A stretch of 64,000 nucleotides of DNA from Actinobaculum massiliense (lineage in GTDB: Bacteria; Actinomycetota; Actinomycetes; Actinomycetales; Actinomycetaceae): the NCBI RefSeq assembly GCF_001457435.1, contig NZ_LN881716.1, positions 186,001 through 250,000 on the forward strand, written 5' to 3'. Below are positions 45,093-55,217 of this stretch, piece by piece. The notes under the pieces were generated by a model that made no database searches, had not been told where the DNA came from, and saw only the letters and a list, made by a program, of their open reading frames with translations. The position numbers and the translations under genes are program-made. Positions within the stretch are counted from its first letter, which is position 1; each line of letters opens with the position of its first letter.

Positions 45093-45123
45093 AGGAGGCG
45101 GGAAACATTGCTTCCCGCCTCCT
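45093..45123 (-). other. Strong hairpin in the rbfA leader
   Basis: Perfect 12-bp stem AGGAGGCGGGAA / TTCCCGCCTCCT with a seven-base loop, 24 bp upstream of the rbfA start. On the minus strand it is followed by AAAAGATTT, so it is not a classic terminator. Could protect, be processed, or sequester (it contains an AGGAGG sequence). Confidence 0.5.
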
Positions 45124-45223
45124 TCAAGTTCCAGTGCCCAGACTACTTAACGGTTGTGACTTTCCCTAGTAATTCCCTACGCGAAATAGGTAACACCGCC
45201 ACCATCCGGACACGCTTTGCAAA

Positions 45224-45250
45224 GCGCCAGCTCAGAGGCTTAGCTGGCGC
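45224..45250 (-). terminator. Second terminator-like hairpin downstream of infB
   Basis: Perfect nine-bp stem GCGCCAGCT / AGCTGGCGC, nine-base loop, followed on the minus strand by TTTGC. Confidence 0.6.
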
Positions 45251-45260
45251 GGAAAGAAAC

Positions 45261-45299
45261 CGGCCCTCCCCGCGAAGCAAAACCAAGCGGAGAGGGCCG
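45261..45299 (-). terminator. Terminator of infB
   Basis: Stem CGGCCCTC-cc-CGC / GCG-ga-GAGGGCCG with a 13-base loop, 17 bp past the infB stop, followed on the minus strand by GTTTCTTTCC. Confidence 0.7.
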
Positions 45300-45315
45300 A
45301 GAGGAAGAAATAGCG

Positions 45316-48246
45316 CTAGTTACGCGGCTTTTCTTGCATCTCGAAGGTTTCAATAATGTCGCCCACGCGGATGTCCTTGTGGCCGAGAGTAATACCGCAC
45401 TCGTAACCCTCGCGAACCTCGGTAACATCCTCGGTTTCGCGGCGTAGCGAGACGATCTTGAGATCCGGAGCAATAACCACGCCATCGCGAACCAGGCGGG
45501 CATTGGCACCGCGCTTGATCGTGCCCTTGCGCACGTTCGAACCGGCGATCATTCCAGCCTTGCCGGACTTGAAGAGCTGCAGGATCTCCGCGGTGCCCAG
45601 CTGGACTTCCTCGTAGATCGGCTTGAGCATGCCCTTCATAGCCGCTTCGACGTCGTTGAGCGCGTCGTAAATGACGGAGTAGAACTTCATCTCCACGCCC
45701 TCTTCATCGGCGAGCTCCTGCACGCGCTCGGCGGGCCGAACGTTGAAGCCGATAATGACGGCGTTATCGACCGTCGCGAGGTTAACGTCGTTTTGCGTAA
45801 TCGCACCGACGCCGCGATGGATAATGTCGAGCTGAACTTCGTCGTCGACCTCAATATCCAGGAGCGAGGATTCGAGCGCTTCCACGGCACCCGAAGAGTC
45901 ACCCTTAATAATGAGGTTGAGCGTATCGACCTTGCCCTCCTTGAGCACATCGCCCAGGTTCTCCAGGGAGACGCGCTTGCGACGCTTGGCGAGGTTTGCC
46001 GCGCGCTTGGCGGATTCGCGTTGCTCGGCAATCTGCCGGGCGGTGCGCTCATCTTCAGCCACCAGGAACATATCTCCGGCCGAGGGCACGGAGGAAAGAC
46101 CCAGCACCTGCACCGGCCGCGAGGGGCCAGCGGCCTCAACCGGCTGGCCGTGCTCGTCGAACATGGCGCGCACGCGGCCGTGCGCGGTGCCGACGGCAAT
46201 CGGATCGCCCACGCGCAGGGTACCCACCTGGACCAGGCCGGTAATAACCGCGCCGCGACCCTGATCAAGCTTGGCTTCCACCGCCACACCGCGCGCGGGG
46301 CGGTTCGGATTTGCACGCAAATCCAGTTCCGCATCCGCCACGTACAGAATGGCCTCGAGGAGGTCATCGATACCGGTGCGCTGCTTGGCGGAAATATCCA
46401 CGAAGAGGGTGTCTCCGCCATAATCTTCCGCGATGAGGTTGTATTCGGTGAGCTGGGAGCGAACCTTCTGCGGGTTCGCGCCCTCCACGTCCATCTTGTT
46501 GACGGCGACGACGATCGGAACCTTGGCCGCCTGGGCGTGGTTGATTGCTTCCACCGTCTGGGGCATCACGCCGTCGTCGGCAGCGACAACCAGCACCGCG
46601 ATGTCGGTGACGTTCGCGCCGCGGGCACGCATAGCGGTGAACGCCTCGTGGCCCGGGGTGTCGATAAAGGTAATCGCGCGATCCTGGCCCTCGTACTTCA
46701 CGTGGGTCTGGTAGGCACCAATTGCCTGGGTGATACCACCGGATTCGGTACCTTCCACCGAAGCGTGGCGGATGGCGTCCAGGGTCTTGGTTTTACCGTG
46801 ATCGACGTGGCCCATAACGGTGACCACCGGCGGGCGGGACTCCAACTCATCGTCGTCGTCGAGGATTTCCTCGGCTTCCAGATCGATATCGAAGGACTCG
46901 AGGATCTCGCGATCTTCGTCCTCCGGAGAGAGGATTTCCACGTTGTAACCAATTTCCTCGCCGAGGAGCTTGAAGGTGTCCTCGTCGAGCGACTGGTTCA
47001 TGGTGGCCATCTCGCCCATGCGCATCAAGACGGTAATCAGATCCGCGCTGGAGGCGCCGATCTGCTCAGCGAAGTCCGCCACCGACGAGCCCTGGCGGAC
47101 CTTGAGGGTCTGCCCGTTGCCATTCGGGATCTGAACGCCGCGTACGGTTGGCGATGCATTTGCATCGAACTCTTCGCGCCGCGTGCGCTTCGACTTACGC
47201 CGCGCGCCGCCACCGCGCCGGCCAAACGCGCCAGCGGTCGAACCACCGCGGGTACGGCCACCGCTACGGGTGAAACCGCCTCCCGGACGGCGATGCGCGC
47301 CGCCTCCGGCACCGTTGTTGTTCTGCCCGGAGCGCCCGCCGCGTCCGCGGCCGCCGCCGCGATTATCGGTCTGGCCCGCCATCTGGCTGGGCATCATATT
47401 CGGCGAGGGGCGCGGGCCGCGCCGCGTATTCGCGCCGCCCTGGTGATTCTGATGTCCCTGCCCCCGACCCTGACCTTGGCCCTGCGCGGGTGCGCCGGGC
47501 TTGGCGCCGCGGCCGCGCCCGCCACCCGGGCGAGGCATACCCTGCTTGGAAGCATAGGGGTTATTACCGGGACGCGGCTTATGTCCGCGCCCGCCACCCG
47601 GGCGAGGCATACCCTGCTTGGAAGCATAGGGATTGTTGCCCGGGCGCGGGCCCGGGGTTGCCTCCGCCCGCGCGGCGCGAGCCGACTTGGCTGCGCCCAT
47701 CGGGGTAGGAATATTCGAGCGCTGCTCGGAGTGTTCGGGGCGGGACGGCTTCGCGGCACTTTCCCCGCCAGCCTCACCGTGCGAGGCGGCCGAGGCTTGC
47801 TCGGGCGCAGCATCGTCGGCCGGCGCCGGGGCGGCTGGCTTCGGCGCGGGCTTGGGGCCCGGCTTCGGGGCAGAGCTGGAGCCGGCCCGCTTGGCCGGCG
47901 CGGGCTTATTTGCCTGCGCCTCATCGGCGGGTGTTTCCACCACAATTGCTTCGGATCCGGCCGGCCGATCAACCGCCGCGCGGGTACCGGCGGCGGGCTT
48001 CTTCGGCTTAGCGGATTCCTTCTTTGCCGCCGCGCCGCTTGCCTTCGCGGGCGCCTTCTTGCCGGATTCTGCGCCTACCTCTTCGGGGTGCGCATCGAAA
48101 TAATCGCGTGCCTTACGCACGACGGGAGCCTCGATTGTTGACGAGGCTGACTTAACGAATTCACCGTTTTCCTTCAGCACCGCGAGCAGTTTCTTGCTCG
48201 TGACGCCAATTTCCTTGGCGAGTTCATGGACGCGGACTTTTGCCAC
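45316..48246 (-). CDS. infB: Translation initiation factor IF-2
   Basis: 976 residues. Two N-terminal IF2N motifs ([21 protein letters not shown]; a second about 395-445), between them a long Pro/Ala/Gly/Arg-rich region, then the G domain ([10 protein letters not shown] near 478, [13 protein letters not shown]) and domains II-IV ending FEMQEKPRN. Brings fMet-tRNA to the 30S subunit. The linker contains two tandem copies of a 24-residue unit ([20 protein letters not shown]). GTG start with GAAGGAG ahead. Confidence 0.97.
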   Translation of the reverse strand: MAKVRVHELAKEIGVTSKKLLAVLKENGEFVKSASSTIEAPVVRKARDYFDAHPEEVGAESGKKAPAKASGAAAKKESAKPKKPAAGTRAAVDRPAGSEAIVVETPADEAQANKPAPAKRAGSSSAPKPGPKPAPKPAAPAPADDAAPEQASAASHGEAGGESAAKPSRPEHSEQRSNIPTPMGAAKSARAARAEATPGPRPGNNPYASKQGMPRPGGGRGHKPRPGNNPYASKQGMPRPGGGRGRGAKPGAPAQGQGQGRGQGHQNHQGGANTRRGPRPSPNMMPSQMAGQTDNRGGGRGRGGRSGQNNNGAGGGAHRRPGGGFTRSGGRTRGGSTAGAFGRRGGGARRKSKRTRREEFDANASPTVRGVQIPNGNGQTLKVRQGSSVADFAEQIGASSADLITVLMRMGEMATMNQSLDEDTFKLLGEEIGYNVEILSPEDEDREILESFDIDLEAEEILDDDDELESRPPVVTVMGHVDHGKTKTLDAIRHASVEGTESGGITQAIGAYQTHVKYEGQDRAITFIDTPGHEAFTAMRARGANVTDIAVLVVAADDGVMPQTVEAINHAQAAKVPIVVAVNKMDVEGANPQKVRSQLTEYNLIAEDYGGDTLFVDISAKQRTGIDDLLEAILYVADAELDLRANPNRPARGVAVEAKLDQGRGAVITGLVQVGTLRVGDPIAVGTAHGRVRAMFDEHGQPVEAAGPSRPVQVLGLSSVPSAGDMFLVAEDERTARQIAEQRESAKRAANLAKRRKRVSLENLGDVLKEGKVDTLNLIIKGDSSGAVEALESSLLDIEVDDEVQLDIIHRGVGAITQNDVNLATVDNAVIIGFNVRPAERVQELADEEGVEMKFYSVIYDALNDVEAAMKGMLKPIYEEVQLGTAEILQLFKSGKAGMIAGSNVRKGTIKRGANARLVRDGVVIAPDLKIVSLRRETEDVTEVREGYECGITLGHKDIRVGDIIETFEMQEKPRN
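47513..47631 (-). repeat. Tandem 72-bp repeat inside infB
   Basis: Bases 47513-47559 and 47585-47631 are identical over 47 bp, and the period is 72 bp (24 codons), each copy encoding [21 protein letters not shown]. An in-frame duplication in the disordered linker of IF-2; expected to vary in number between strains. Confidence 0.85.
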
Positions 48247-48304
48247 AGTTCTCCTTCGTTGGGGGCCCCGGCAAATGCGCGCGGACCCATCTAAATCTGG
48301 CAGC

Positions 48305-48622
48305 TCATCGCTGGGTACTCATCGGGTGCCCATCAGCTTCCAACCCGCTTTCTGTATCTCGGGTTTTCGCCCTTCCGAGCGAACTGACTTGTTGTATTTC
48401 TTCTTCCAGTAGCGAGGTATTTACGCGGCTCCGAAAAGCCTGTGCCAATACACCGCTCCGTAGCGTTCCGGTAAGACATACCGATTCCGGGTGTGTCCAC
48501 GCCCCGCGTCCGGGTAGTTTTCCTTCCCGGTCGACGACGACGTACCCGTTGGTGTATGCGAGCCTCACCATGCGGCTAGGTGCATCCTTTTTTCGGCATG
48601 CCACGCACGTGCGTGGATTCAC
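48305..48622 (-). CDS. YlxR-family (DUF448) RNA-binding protein
   Basis: 105 residues. Begins [21 protein letters not shown] and has the family's [13 protein letters not shown]. Conserved between nusA and infB; YlxR is a small nucleic-acid-binding protein implicated in global regulation. GTG start with AAGGAG ahead. The C-terminal 30 residues are not conserved. Confidence 0.92.
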   Translation of the reverse strand: MNPRTCVACRKKDAPSRMVRLAYTNGYVVVDREGKLPGRGAWTHPESVCLTGTLRSGVLAQAFRSRVNTSLLEEEIQQVSSLGRAKTRDTESGLEADGHPMSTQR

Positions 48623-48744
48623 GAATGTCTCCTTGTTACAGAACGCCTCACCGATTCTAGCGGCTCACCGGCTTAAAGGTTAACGAAAATCTGTGAGTCG
48701 CATTCCGGCTCGGCCGCGAGATTGCTCTCATATTTGGCCGAAAG

Positions 48745-48779
48745 GGCCCGCGCGGTCTTGCCCTAAGGCAACGCGGGCC
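48745..48779 (-). terminator. Hairpin after nusA, possible attenuator
   Basis: GGCCCGCG / CGCGGGCC stem with a five-base bulge and an inner TTGCC/GGCAA helix. Lies 20 bp past the nusA stop in the nusA-ylxR gap, followed on the minus strand by CTTTCGG. Partial termination or processing is possible. Confidence 0.45.
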
Positions 48780-48799
48780 ACCGGCGTCGGCCAGGGATC

Positions 48800-49819
48800 T
48801 TATTCCCCCGGCTCCGCATAGCACTCATGCGGAGTGGCGTCGGATTCCTTACGGATATCAATTGACCATCCGGTGAGCTTGGCAGCGAGGCGAACATTTT
48901 GCGCCTCCTTGCCAATGGCGAGGGATGCCTGACCGTCCGGCACAATGGCCCGAGCCTGGCGGTGGTCCTTATTGAGGATTTCCACCCGCAGTACCGTGGC
49001 TGGCGAAAGCGATTCGGCGATGAACTTTGCCGGATCGTCGTCGTAGTCCACGATGTCGATCTTTTCCCCATTGAGCTCCTGCGTTACCGCGCGAACGCGC
49101 TGACCATTGTGGCCAATGCAAGCGCCCTTGGGGTTAATCGTTTCGTCGGGTGACCACACCGCGACCTTCGAGCGGTGCCCCGCCTCGCGCGAGAGCGCGA
49201 CGAGCTCCACCGTTCCCTCAGCAATCTCGGGCACCTCAAGCTCAAAAAGCCGGCGCACAAAATCCGGGTGGGTACGTGAAAGACGCACCGAAGCGCCACG
49301 CGGGGTAACGGCCACATCCAAAACCAGGGCGCGAATATGGTCGCCATGGTGGAAGTGTTCGGTCGGAACCTGCTCCTCGGCGCGCAGAATTGCCTCATGC
49401 TCGCCTACGTCCACCAGCAAATCGCGCGAGTCAGCGTCTTTTCCGGCATGGTGCTGCACCACGCCGGAAACAATTTCGCCCTTCTTATGCTTGAACGAGC
49501 CAAGGACCCGATCCGCCTCGGCTTCGCGCAAACGCTGCGCAATCACCGACTTCGCGGTGGCGGTGGCAATCCGGCCAAAGTCCTTAGGGGTGTCATCAAA
49601 TTCGCCGATGACGTTATCTTCCTCATCGACCTCCGGGGCCCAGACGGTTACGTCCCCGCTCTTTTGGTCCAACTCCACGCGCGCGCCCTTAACCGCTCCC
49701 GGCATGCGCATATAGGCGTAGAGAAGCGCCTCCTCGATGGTCTTCATCAGCACGTCGACGCCTACCCCAAGCTCGCTCTCCAGAGCCCGGAGCTCAGTCA
49801 TCTGGATTTTGAAATCCAC
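48800..49819 (-). CDS. nusA: Transcription termination/antitermination factor NusA
   Basis: 339 residues: NusA N-terminal domain, S1 domain, KH1 (CIGHNGQRVRAVTQEL) and KH2 (GQASLAIGKEAQNVRLAAKLTGW). No C-terminal acidic repeats, as usual in Gram-positives. Binds RNA polymerase and controls pausing. GTG start with AGGAG five bases ahead, 8 bp after rimP. Confidence 0.97.
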   Translation of the reverse strand: MDFKIQMTELRALESELGVGVDVLMKTIEEALLYAYMRMPGAVKGARVELDQKSGDVTVWAPEVDEEDNVIGEFDDTPKDFGRIATATAKSVIAQRLREAEADRVLGSFKHKKGEIVSGVVQHHAGKDADSRDLLVDVGEHEAILRAEEQVPTEHFHHGDHIRALVLDVAVTPRGASVRLSRTHPDFVRRLFELEVPEIAEGTVELVALSREAGHRSKVAVWSPDETINPKGACIGHNGQRVRAVTQELNGEKIDIVDYDDDPAKFIAESLSPATVLRVEILNKDHRQARAIVPDGQASLAIGKEAQNVRLAAKLTGWSIDIRKESDATPHECYAEPGE

Positions 49820-49827
49820 AGTATCTC

Positions 49828-50376
49828 CTAGTTATCGTCCGGGTGATCGAATGAAATCTGAACCCGCGCTTTCGCGATATCTCGAATGGGTTGACGCCAG
49901 GTGCCGTTGTCCCCACGGAGTACCAAAATATCACCCTCAACCGCCTCTAGGCGTGCCACCACGGGTTTTCCCTCTATCGGCGTGACCTTAATCAATCTGC
50001 CCTGGGCTCGTGAGAAGTGCCGTGGCTCGATGAGCAGGCGATCCGCGCCGGGGGTAGACACTTCGAGGTTATAGGCACCTTCGATTAAGTCGACGTCGTC
50101 CAAACGCGCGGAGATCGCTCGGGAAACCTCAGCTAGTTGATCCGAACCGACGCCGCCCGGCCCCGCCGGCAAATCGACCGTCACCCGGACCACGCACCGC
50201 TGGCCACCGCGACCGACTTTAACGCTCTCCAAATAGAGCCCGGATTCCTTGACAACCGGCTCTATCGCTTCGATAACGCGGGCCTGCAGTTGCGATCCGG
50301 CGCCCTTGGCGCGCGGCGCTTGCGGAGCGTGATTGTCCCGGCGAGCGGGCGGACGTTTGTGATTCTGGCGATTCAT
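49828..50376 (-). CDS. rimP: Ribosome maturation factor RimP
   Basis: 182 residues. N-terminal alpha/beta domain (VIEAIEPVVKESGLYLESVKV ... VRVTVDLPAG, YNLEVSTPGADRLL) and C-terminal SH3-like domain (GRLIKVTPIEGKPV). Promotes 30S assembly. Start ATG 50376 matches the family; the open frame extends upstream but with no protein-like signal. First gene of rimP-nusA-ylxR-infB. Confidence 0.94.
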   Translation of the reverse strand: MNRQNHKRPPARRDNHAPQAPRAKGAGSQLQARVIEAIEPVVKESGLYLESVKVGRGGQRCVVRVTVDLPAGPGGVGSDQLAEVSRAISARLDDVDLIEGAYNLEVSTPGADRLLIEPRHFSRAQGRLIKVTPIEGKPVVARLEAVEGDILVLRGDNGTWRQPIRDIAKARVQISFDHPDDN

Positions 50377-50477
50377 GCGATCTAGCGTACCCGCCCACCA
50401 GCGTTCCTTTCCCGAAAACACGGCTTCGCGTGAAAGGATGAACCACCGAGGCGTTAATTGAGCGAGGGAGGAAAAGA

Positions 50478-51491
50478 TTGAGCGACCTTCACCACGGTAA
50501 CCGGAAGACCCGCGGATCTTCCGCGGGTGGCTCGGTAGCCACCGCCCATGCAAGCGCGAAGTTACGCGATATCTCCCACTCCCGGCCGCGCGGTTGGAAA
50601 GCGGTGGCGGGGACGGCCATCTGGGCTGTTCTGCTGGCCGCGTTGCTCGTGGGGATCCTCGCCGCGATAGGCGTGCGTTTCGGAAGCGAGGAGCCCGCTC
50701 CCGTGCCGGCGGCAGAGGCGGCGCGGCAGGACCTCGCGGTTCGTGCGACTCGCTTGGCCGACGGCGCTCGGCAGTACGACGGCGAAACTTACGCCCAGGT
50801 TGCATCCCACGCCGCGGAATTTAGCAATGCGCTCGGGGGCGTGTGGGAGCCATGGCCCACCGGAGCTCCCGCCGGGACAACCAATCCTCCCCTACCCACC
50901 TCAGGAGCGGATCTTTCCACCCAGGAATTGGCCGCGCAGGCGCTAGACCTCTCCGATGCGGCAATTGCGGCCGCCAACGGACTAAGCGAGTCAATCGAAT
51001 CCGCGCCCTCCAGGCCGCTCTACCTTTCCATTGCTCTGCGAGCCCGGCTTGATGCGCAACTTCTAGCCGAAGCGGCGGGCACCGAGGTTCCCGCTTGTGA
51101 AGCAAATGCGGAAAGTGCGGGGGCTTTGGCGGCCTCATCGGCCGGGCTGGAAAAAGCGAGCGCCTCCCGGGAGTGGATTGAAACCGCTACCGCGCGGCTC
51201 GAGCCAGCGCAACGAAATCAGCGCTTGCCGCGAATTAATGCGCTCACCACTTTTGAGGAGGGCATGGTGGGTGCCGGTATACCCGATTCGCGCATGGTTC
51301 CCGCCGCCTATCCCACGGACGAATCAAGCGAAAATCTTATTAATCTCGGCCTCGAAAACTATGCCGAGATTCTGACCGGCGCGAACGGCGATGCGCGGGA
51401 ACTCGTGAACTTCGGGTGCTCGCTCTACCTCGATTCAGCTGAGCGTTCCGCCGCGCCGGCCCTGCCCGGCCTAGCTAACGAGCGTCACTAG
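50478..51491 (+). CDS. Membrane-anchored helical protein, unknown
   Basis: 337 residues starting at TTG 50478, which has GGGAGG six bases ahead. One membrane segment (about 46-68, AVLLAALLVGILAAIGV), then an Ala-rich, probably all-helical extracellular domain with a cysteine pair (VPACEAN; FGCSLYL). Ala/Glu helices and the site divergent from rimP recall the DUF4439 ferritin-like proteins found next to rimP-nusA in actinobacteria; I cannot confirm that by motif. Function unknown. Confidence 0.75.
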   Translation: MSDLHHGNRKTRGSSAGGSVATAHASAKLRDISHSRPRGWKAVAGTAIWAVLLAALLVGILAAIGVRFGSEEPAPVPAAEAARQDLAVRATRLADGARQYDGETYAQVASHAAEFSNALGGVWEPWPTGAPAGTTNPPLPTSGADLSTQELAAQALDLSDAAIAAANGLSESIESAPSRPLYLSIALRARLDAQLLAEAAGTEVPACEANAESAGALAASSAGLEKASASREWIETATARLEPAQRNQRLPRINALTTFEEGMVGAGIPDSRMVPAAYPTDESSENLINLGLENYAEILTGANGDARELVNFGCSLYLDSAERSAAPALPGLANERH

Positions 51492-51676
51492 TTCGCTCGT
51501 TGCTCGGCGCCATGGGCGAGCTCGGTATCCAGTTCTCGCAAAGCGGCCCTAATCGTCACCGCCATTACTCCCACCGACACCGCGGGAATGGCGACTAATC
51601 CGACCGGCACCTCCCAATACCGCGCGGACTTGCTCGCGGGTTTGTTTTCCAGAGAGCGGCGGGTGGCGCTAAGCCT
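51488..51676 (-). other. Small membrane-like open frame without a standard start
   Basis: Downstream of the DUF5808 gene the frame encodes KSARYWEVPVGLVAIPAVSVGVMAV then a charged end. It resembles one membrane helix of a longer protein, but no ATG/GTG/TTG lies before the helix. Either a remnant or a coupled short peptide. Confidence 0.2.
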
Positions 51677-51680
51677 TTAA

Positions 51681-51872
51681 TCAGCTCAACTGAATGTAGG
51701 CTTCGAGATCTTCAACCGTATCGTCGGGGCGGATGAGGCCGAGTTTGGCGGCCACGGCGCCGAGATTGAGCTCCCATCCCCAACCAGATGAACGCGGAAC
51801 GAACAGTCGCGGACTTTCCGGGTCGAATACTCTGAGCCGCGCTTCTTTGCTCATACATCGTGGTTTAGCCAT
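51681..51872 (-). CDS. DUF5808-like small protein
   Basis: 63 residues. Contains SPRLFVPRSSGWGWELNLG, close to the (D)PRLFVPKRFGxGWxxNF pattern of DUF5808. ATG 51872 overlaps the PadR-type gene by 8 bp, with GGGGAA ahead. Small proteins of this kind often follow PadR regulators and may be one domain of a membrane protein. Function unknown. Confidence 0.6.
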   Translation of the reverse strand: MAKPRCMSKEARLRVFDPESPRLFVPRSSGWGWELNLGAVAAKLGLIRPDDTVEDLEAYIQLS

Positions 51873-52170
51873 GATTTTCCCCTTTCGTTTCACCCAGGAT
51901 GCCGGCCAGAGCCCGGTTGATTGCCCGCCATTCGCGGGTGAGTTTGTGCAAATATTCCTCGCCGTCGGCTGAGATTTTGTAGATCTTCCGCGGCGGACCG
52001 ACCGGGGATTCCTCCCAATGAGCGATAACCATTCCGGTCTGCCGCAATCGGCGCAAAAGCGGGTAAAGGGTGCCAGAGCCAATGTCGAGGCCTGCATATT
52101 GGCCTAACTCAGCCAGCAACGCACCCCGTAGGTCGCCTCGCGTCGCAAAACTCCAGCCCCCGCCCAGGGA
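51865..52170 (-). pseudogene. PadR-family regulator missing the start of its HTH domain
   Basis: Reads GLDIGSGTLYPLLRRLRQTGMVIAHWEESPVGPPRKIYKISADGEEYL, the second half of a PadR winged helix plus its C-terminal helix. In the family about 20 residues (helix 1-2, with a YGYE-like motif) separate RGALLA from this point; here GDLRGALLA runs directly into ELGQYAGLD. There is no ATG or GTG upstream, only TTG at 52215 within the proS terminator region. An in-frame deletion seems likely. Ends overlapping the DUF5808 gene. Confidence 0.55.
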
Positions 52171-52220
52171 AAAGCCTGCGCCCAGCCGCGGGAAAAAACT
52201 CAAGCCCCCACTCAAACGGG

Positions 52221-52259
52221 AAAACGGCGGGCCCGCATCTGGTGCGAACCCGCCGTTTT
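52221..52259. terminator. Terminator of proS
   Basis: AAAACGGCGGG / CCCGCCGTTTT, 11 paired bases with a 17-base loop, about 30 bp past the proS stop. On the plus strand it ends in TTTTTTGAG. Confidence 0.8.
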
Positions 52260-52289
52260 TTGAGTTTTCTTATCGCGCGCCTAGCGGCG

Positions 52290-54068
52290 TTACTTGCTGA
52301 GGATAGCGAGCATCTGCGCGGCCGCATCCGCGAGCGGCACGATCTTGCGCTCATCGGTGGCGCGGTTACGAAGTTCAACGTTGCCGTCCTGCAGTGCCTT
52401 TCCCACCACGATTCCGTAGGGCATACCCAAAAGCTCGAAGTCCTTGAACTTCACGCCCGCGGAGACCTTGCGGCGATCGTCGAAGATCACCTCAACGCCG
52501 GCGGCGTCCAGTTCCTCCGAGAGCTTTTCTGCCGCCGCGAAGATTTCCTCATCCTTGCCGGTCGCAAGCACGTGGACCTGCGCGGGAGCAACCTCAACCG
52601 GCCACACCAGGCCCTTTTCGTCGTGGTACTCCTCCGCTAGGGAGGCCATAACACGCGAAACACCAATGCCGTAGCTTCCCATGGTGACCACGCGGGTCTT
52701 GCCGTTTTCATCCAACACCGTCAGGTCCAGCGCCTTGGCGTACTTGCGGCCCAACTGGAAGATATGCCCGATTTCGATTCCGCGCGCAATTTGCAACGGG
52801 CCAGAACCGTCCGGTGCCTCGTCGCCCTCGCGCACCTCGGCGGCCTCAATCCGCTCGTCGGCCTCAAAGTCGCGGCCGTACACCAGGTTGAATACATGCT
52901 TTTCCGGCTCGTTTCCACCCGCGATCCAGCGGCTACCGCGAGCAACGTGCGCATCGAGGAAGAAACGCAGGGGAAGATCTTCGTCCTCCGCCAGGCCTTC
53001 GCGGCGCGCGGACTGCGGGCCAATCACCTGCGGGCCGGTGTAGCCAGCAACCAGCTCGGGGAACTTTTCGAAGTCCTCGGGTCCGGCCATCTCCACCTCG
53101 GCGGGTGAAAGCGCCGCCTCGACGCGCTTCTCATCAACTTCCCGATCGCCCGGCACACCAATAATGGCCAGCTCGGTCTTCCCATCCGGGTGGGTTAGTT
53201 TCACGACGACGACCTTGAGCGTATCGGAGGCCTGCCAGGGGCGATCCTCACGCGGGTGAACCCTATTGGCCACCTCCACCAGGTCCGCAATGGTCTTCGC
53301 ATTGGGGGTTTCCACCAGCTCCGGAGCCGGAACACCGGCGTAATCCTGTTCGGCCGGCTCTACCGTGGTCACCGCTTCGGTATTTGCGGCGTAGCCGCCC
53401 GCCGAGCGTACAAACGTATCCTCGCCCACCGGCGTCGGGTAAAGGAATTCTTCGGACTTCGAACCACCCATCGGGCCGGACATGGCCGACACAATCGCGA
53501 ACGGAAGGCCAAGGCGAGTGAACACCTTCTGGTACGCCTCGCGCATCACCTTGTAGGAGGCATCCAGGCCCGCCTCATCCATATCGAAGGAGTAGGCGTC
53601 CTTCATTACGAACTCGCGCGTGCGAATGAGGCCCGCGCGCGGACGTGCCTCGTCACGATACTTGGTCTGAATCTGGTAGAGCGTCAGCGGCAGATCCTTG
53701 TAGGAGCTGTAGAGATCCTTGACGAGAAGCGTGAACATTTCCTCGTGCGTGGGTGCCAGGAGGTAGTCATTTTGGCGCCGATCCTGCAGGCGGAAAAGCT
53801 GCGGACCGTATTCCTCCCAGCGGCCGGTCTGCTCGTAGGGCTCACGCGGCAAAAGCGCGGGGAAAAGCACTTCCTGCGCGCCGGCCGCATCCATTTCCTC
53901 GCGGACCACCCGTTCCACCTTGCGCAAGACCTTCAAGCCCAGCGGCAGCCAGGTGTAAATCCCCGGGGCCACGCGGCGCGCGTAGCTACCGCGGATAAGG
54001 AGCTTATGACTGGGCACCTCGGCGTCAGAAGGGTCTTCGCGGAGGGTACGGACAAACAAAGTCGACAT
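52290..54068 (-). CDS. proS: Prolyl-tRNA synthetase, bacterial type
   Basis: 592 residues. Class II synthetase: motif 1 and 2 region ([36 protein letters not shown]), an inserted editing domain ([15 protein letters not shown] ...) and motif 3 ([21 protein letters not shown]), then the anticodon domain. ATG 54068 ([11 protein letters not shown]) matches the family start; the frame remains open upstream without conserved sequence. Confidence 0.96.
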   Translation of the reverse strand: MSTLFVRTLREDPSDAEVPSHKLLIRGSYARRVAPGIYTWLPLGLKVLRKVERVVREEMDAAGAQEVLFPALLPREPYEQTGRWEEYGPQLFRLQDRRQNDYLLAPTHEEMFTLLVKDLYSSYKDLPLTLYQIQTKYRDEARPRAGLIRTREFVMKDAYSFDMDEAGLDASYKVMREAYQKVFTRLGLPFAIVSAMSGPMGGSKSEEFLYPTPVGEDTFVRSAGGYAANTEAVTTVEPAEQDYAGVPAPELVETPNAKTIADLVEVANRVHPREDRPWQASDTLKVVVVKLTHPDGKTELAIIGVPGDREVDEKRVEAALSPAEVEMAGPEDFEKFPELVAGYTGPQVIGPQSARREGLAEDEDLPLRFFLDAHVARGSRWIAGGNEPEKHVFNLVYGRDFEADERIEAAEVREGDEAPDGSGPLQIARGIEIGHIFQLGRKYAKALDLTVLDENGKTRVVTMGSYGIGVSRVMASLAEEYHDEKGLVWPVEVAPAQVHVLATGKDEEIFAAAEKLSEELDAAGVEVIFDDRRKVSAGVKFKDFELLGMPYGIVVGKALQDGNVELRNRATDERKIVPLADAAAQMLAILSK

Positions 54069-54234
54069 TCTTAGCACGCGTATCAGTGTAGCCCGATTGC
54101 GCACTTCCCACGCGCCGCGGGGGCAAAGTTGTGGGGTGACGATCCTCCCGGCGCTGCTGCAAACCCTCCCGGCGCCGCCGCGTTCTCTTCCGCCGCTCGC
54201 GCAACAGCAACCTGCGCCGGCGCGCTGCGAGCGA

Positions 54235-55098
54235 CTACAGCAGAATCGTGGCCCAGTCCTCGCGCCGCGTGAAGCCCACCGTTTCATAGAGGCGTACGGC
54301 GTGAACGTTGTAGTCGTTGACGTACAGCGAGACCGTGGGAGCGATGTATTTCAGTACAAATTCAACGACGGCGGCCATCGCGTGCGTACCGATCCCCTGC
54401 CCGCGCCAGTGCGGATCCACCCAGACTCCCTGAATCTGCGCGACGCCGCCGGCCAGAGCGCCGACGTCGGCCTTGAAAACTACCTTTTCTTGGCCGCTCT
54501 CATCGCATTCGGTGCGCACGAAAGTAAGCCCACGGTCGATCAGAACCCCCACGTGGTAAGCGTAGGAATTCCCATAAATCATAGGGTTGTAGCCAACTTC
54601 TTCGGTAAACATTGCCACCGACGCCGGTAGCACCAGCGGCGCTTCCTCGGACAGCGCGGGGCGCACCGCCGAGTCCGGTTTCACCCGAGACTTCTCCGTC
54701 ATCACCATGGAGTACTGGCACTCGCGCACGTCCCTGGCCGGGCCCCACGACTTTTCTAAGCGCCGCCACAGCCCGAGCACCTGATCAGCCGGGCCAACCA
54801 ACGACGTCGCAATCCGGCGTCGGGAAAGCAAACTCGCCGCCAGCTCGTCTAAACCGTCCTCGGAAAAGCCGAGGGGAATCACATTTCCACCGTCCCAGGC
54901 AACCGCGAGAATTTCCCCCGAATCACCGCATTGGGCGAGGAGCGACGCGGACCTGGAAGACATTCGCTCCACGTTCACCCGCGCGATAACGGAGTTGACG
55001 GGATCGCGGGCGAAGAATTCGTATACCTTGTCCTTCTCCAGGGTGCGGAGGTTGCGCAGGGTAGCGATTGAGCGGCCGGGCCAGCGTAAAGGACTCAT
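54235..55098 (-). CDS. GNAT N-acetyltransferase with DUF4081 domain
   Basis: 287 residues. The N-terminal half fits DUF4081 ([24 protein letters not shown]) and the C-terminal half is a GNAT domain with acetyl-CoA motif [20 protein letters not shown] and [24 protein letters not shown] 55098 has AGAGGT ahead. Orthologues such as Rv2867c occur beside proS-type loci in actinobacteria; acceptor substrate unknown. Confidence 0.88.
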   Translation of the reverse strand: MSPLRWPGRSIATLRNLRTLEKDKVYEFFARDPVNSVIARVNVERMSSRSASLLAQCGDSGEILAVAWDGGNVIPLGFSEDGLDELAASLLSRRRIATSLVGPADQVLGLWRRLEKSWGPARDVRECQYSMVMTEKSRVKPDSAVRPALSEEAPLVLPASVAMFTEEVGYNPMIYGNSYAYHVGVLIDRGLTFVRTECDESGQEKVVFKADVGALAGGVAQIQGVWVDPHWRGQGIGTHAMAAVVEFVLKYIAPTVSLYVNDYNVHAVRLYETVGFTRREDWATILL

Positions 55099-55217
55099 AG
55101 TACCTCTCCCACTAGCCTGCGCCGTTGCCGGCTCACTTCCATTGTCACCCGGCCCAGTATGGCACGCCTTACCGCCCGGGTTCAGCATGCGCCAGAGTTT
55201 GAGACTTCGTATCGTGA

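Noticed and set aside
45793-48141. Long plus-strand open frame opposite infB (782 codons)
   Set aside because: It is the complement of a high-GC gene with strong third-position bias; no family motif or ribosome site.
49828-50805. N-terminal extension of rimP to 50805
   Set aside because: It is antisense to the well-supported gene starting at 50478.
52290-54287. N-terminal extension of proS to 54287
   Set aside because: Arg/Cys-rich upstream translation has no homology; the synthetase starts at MSTLFVRTL.
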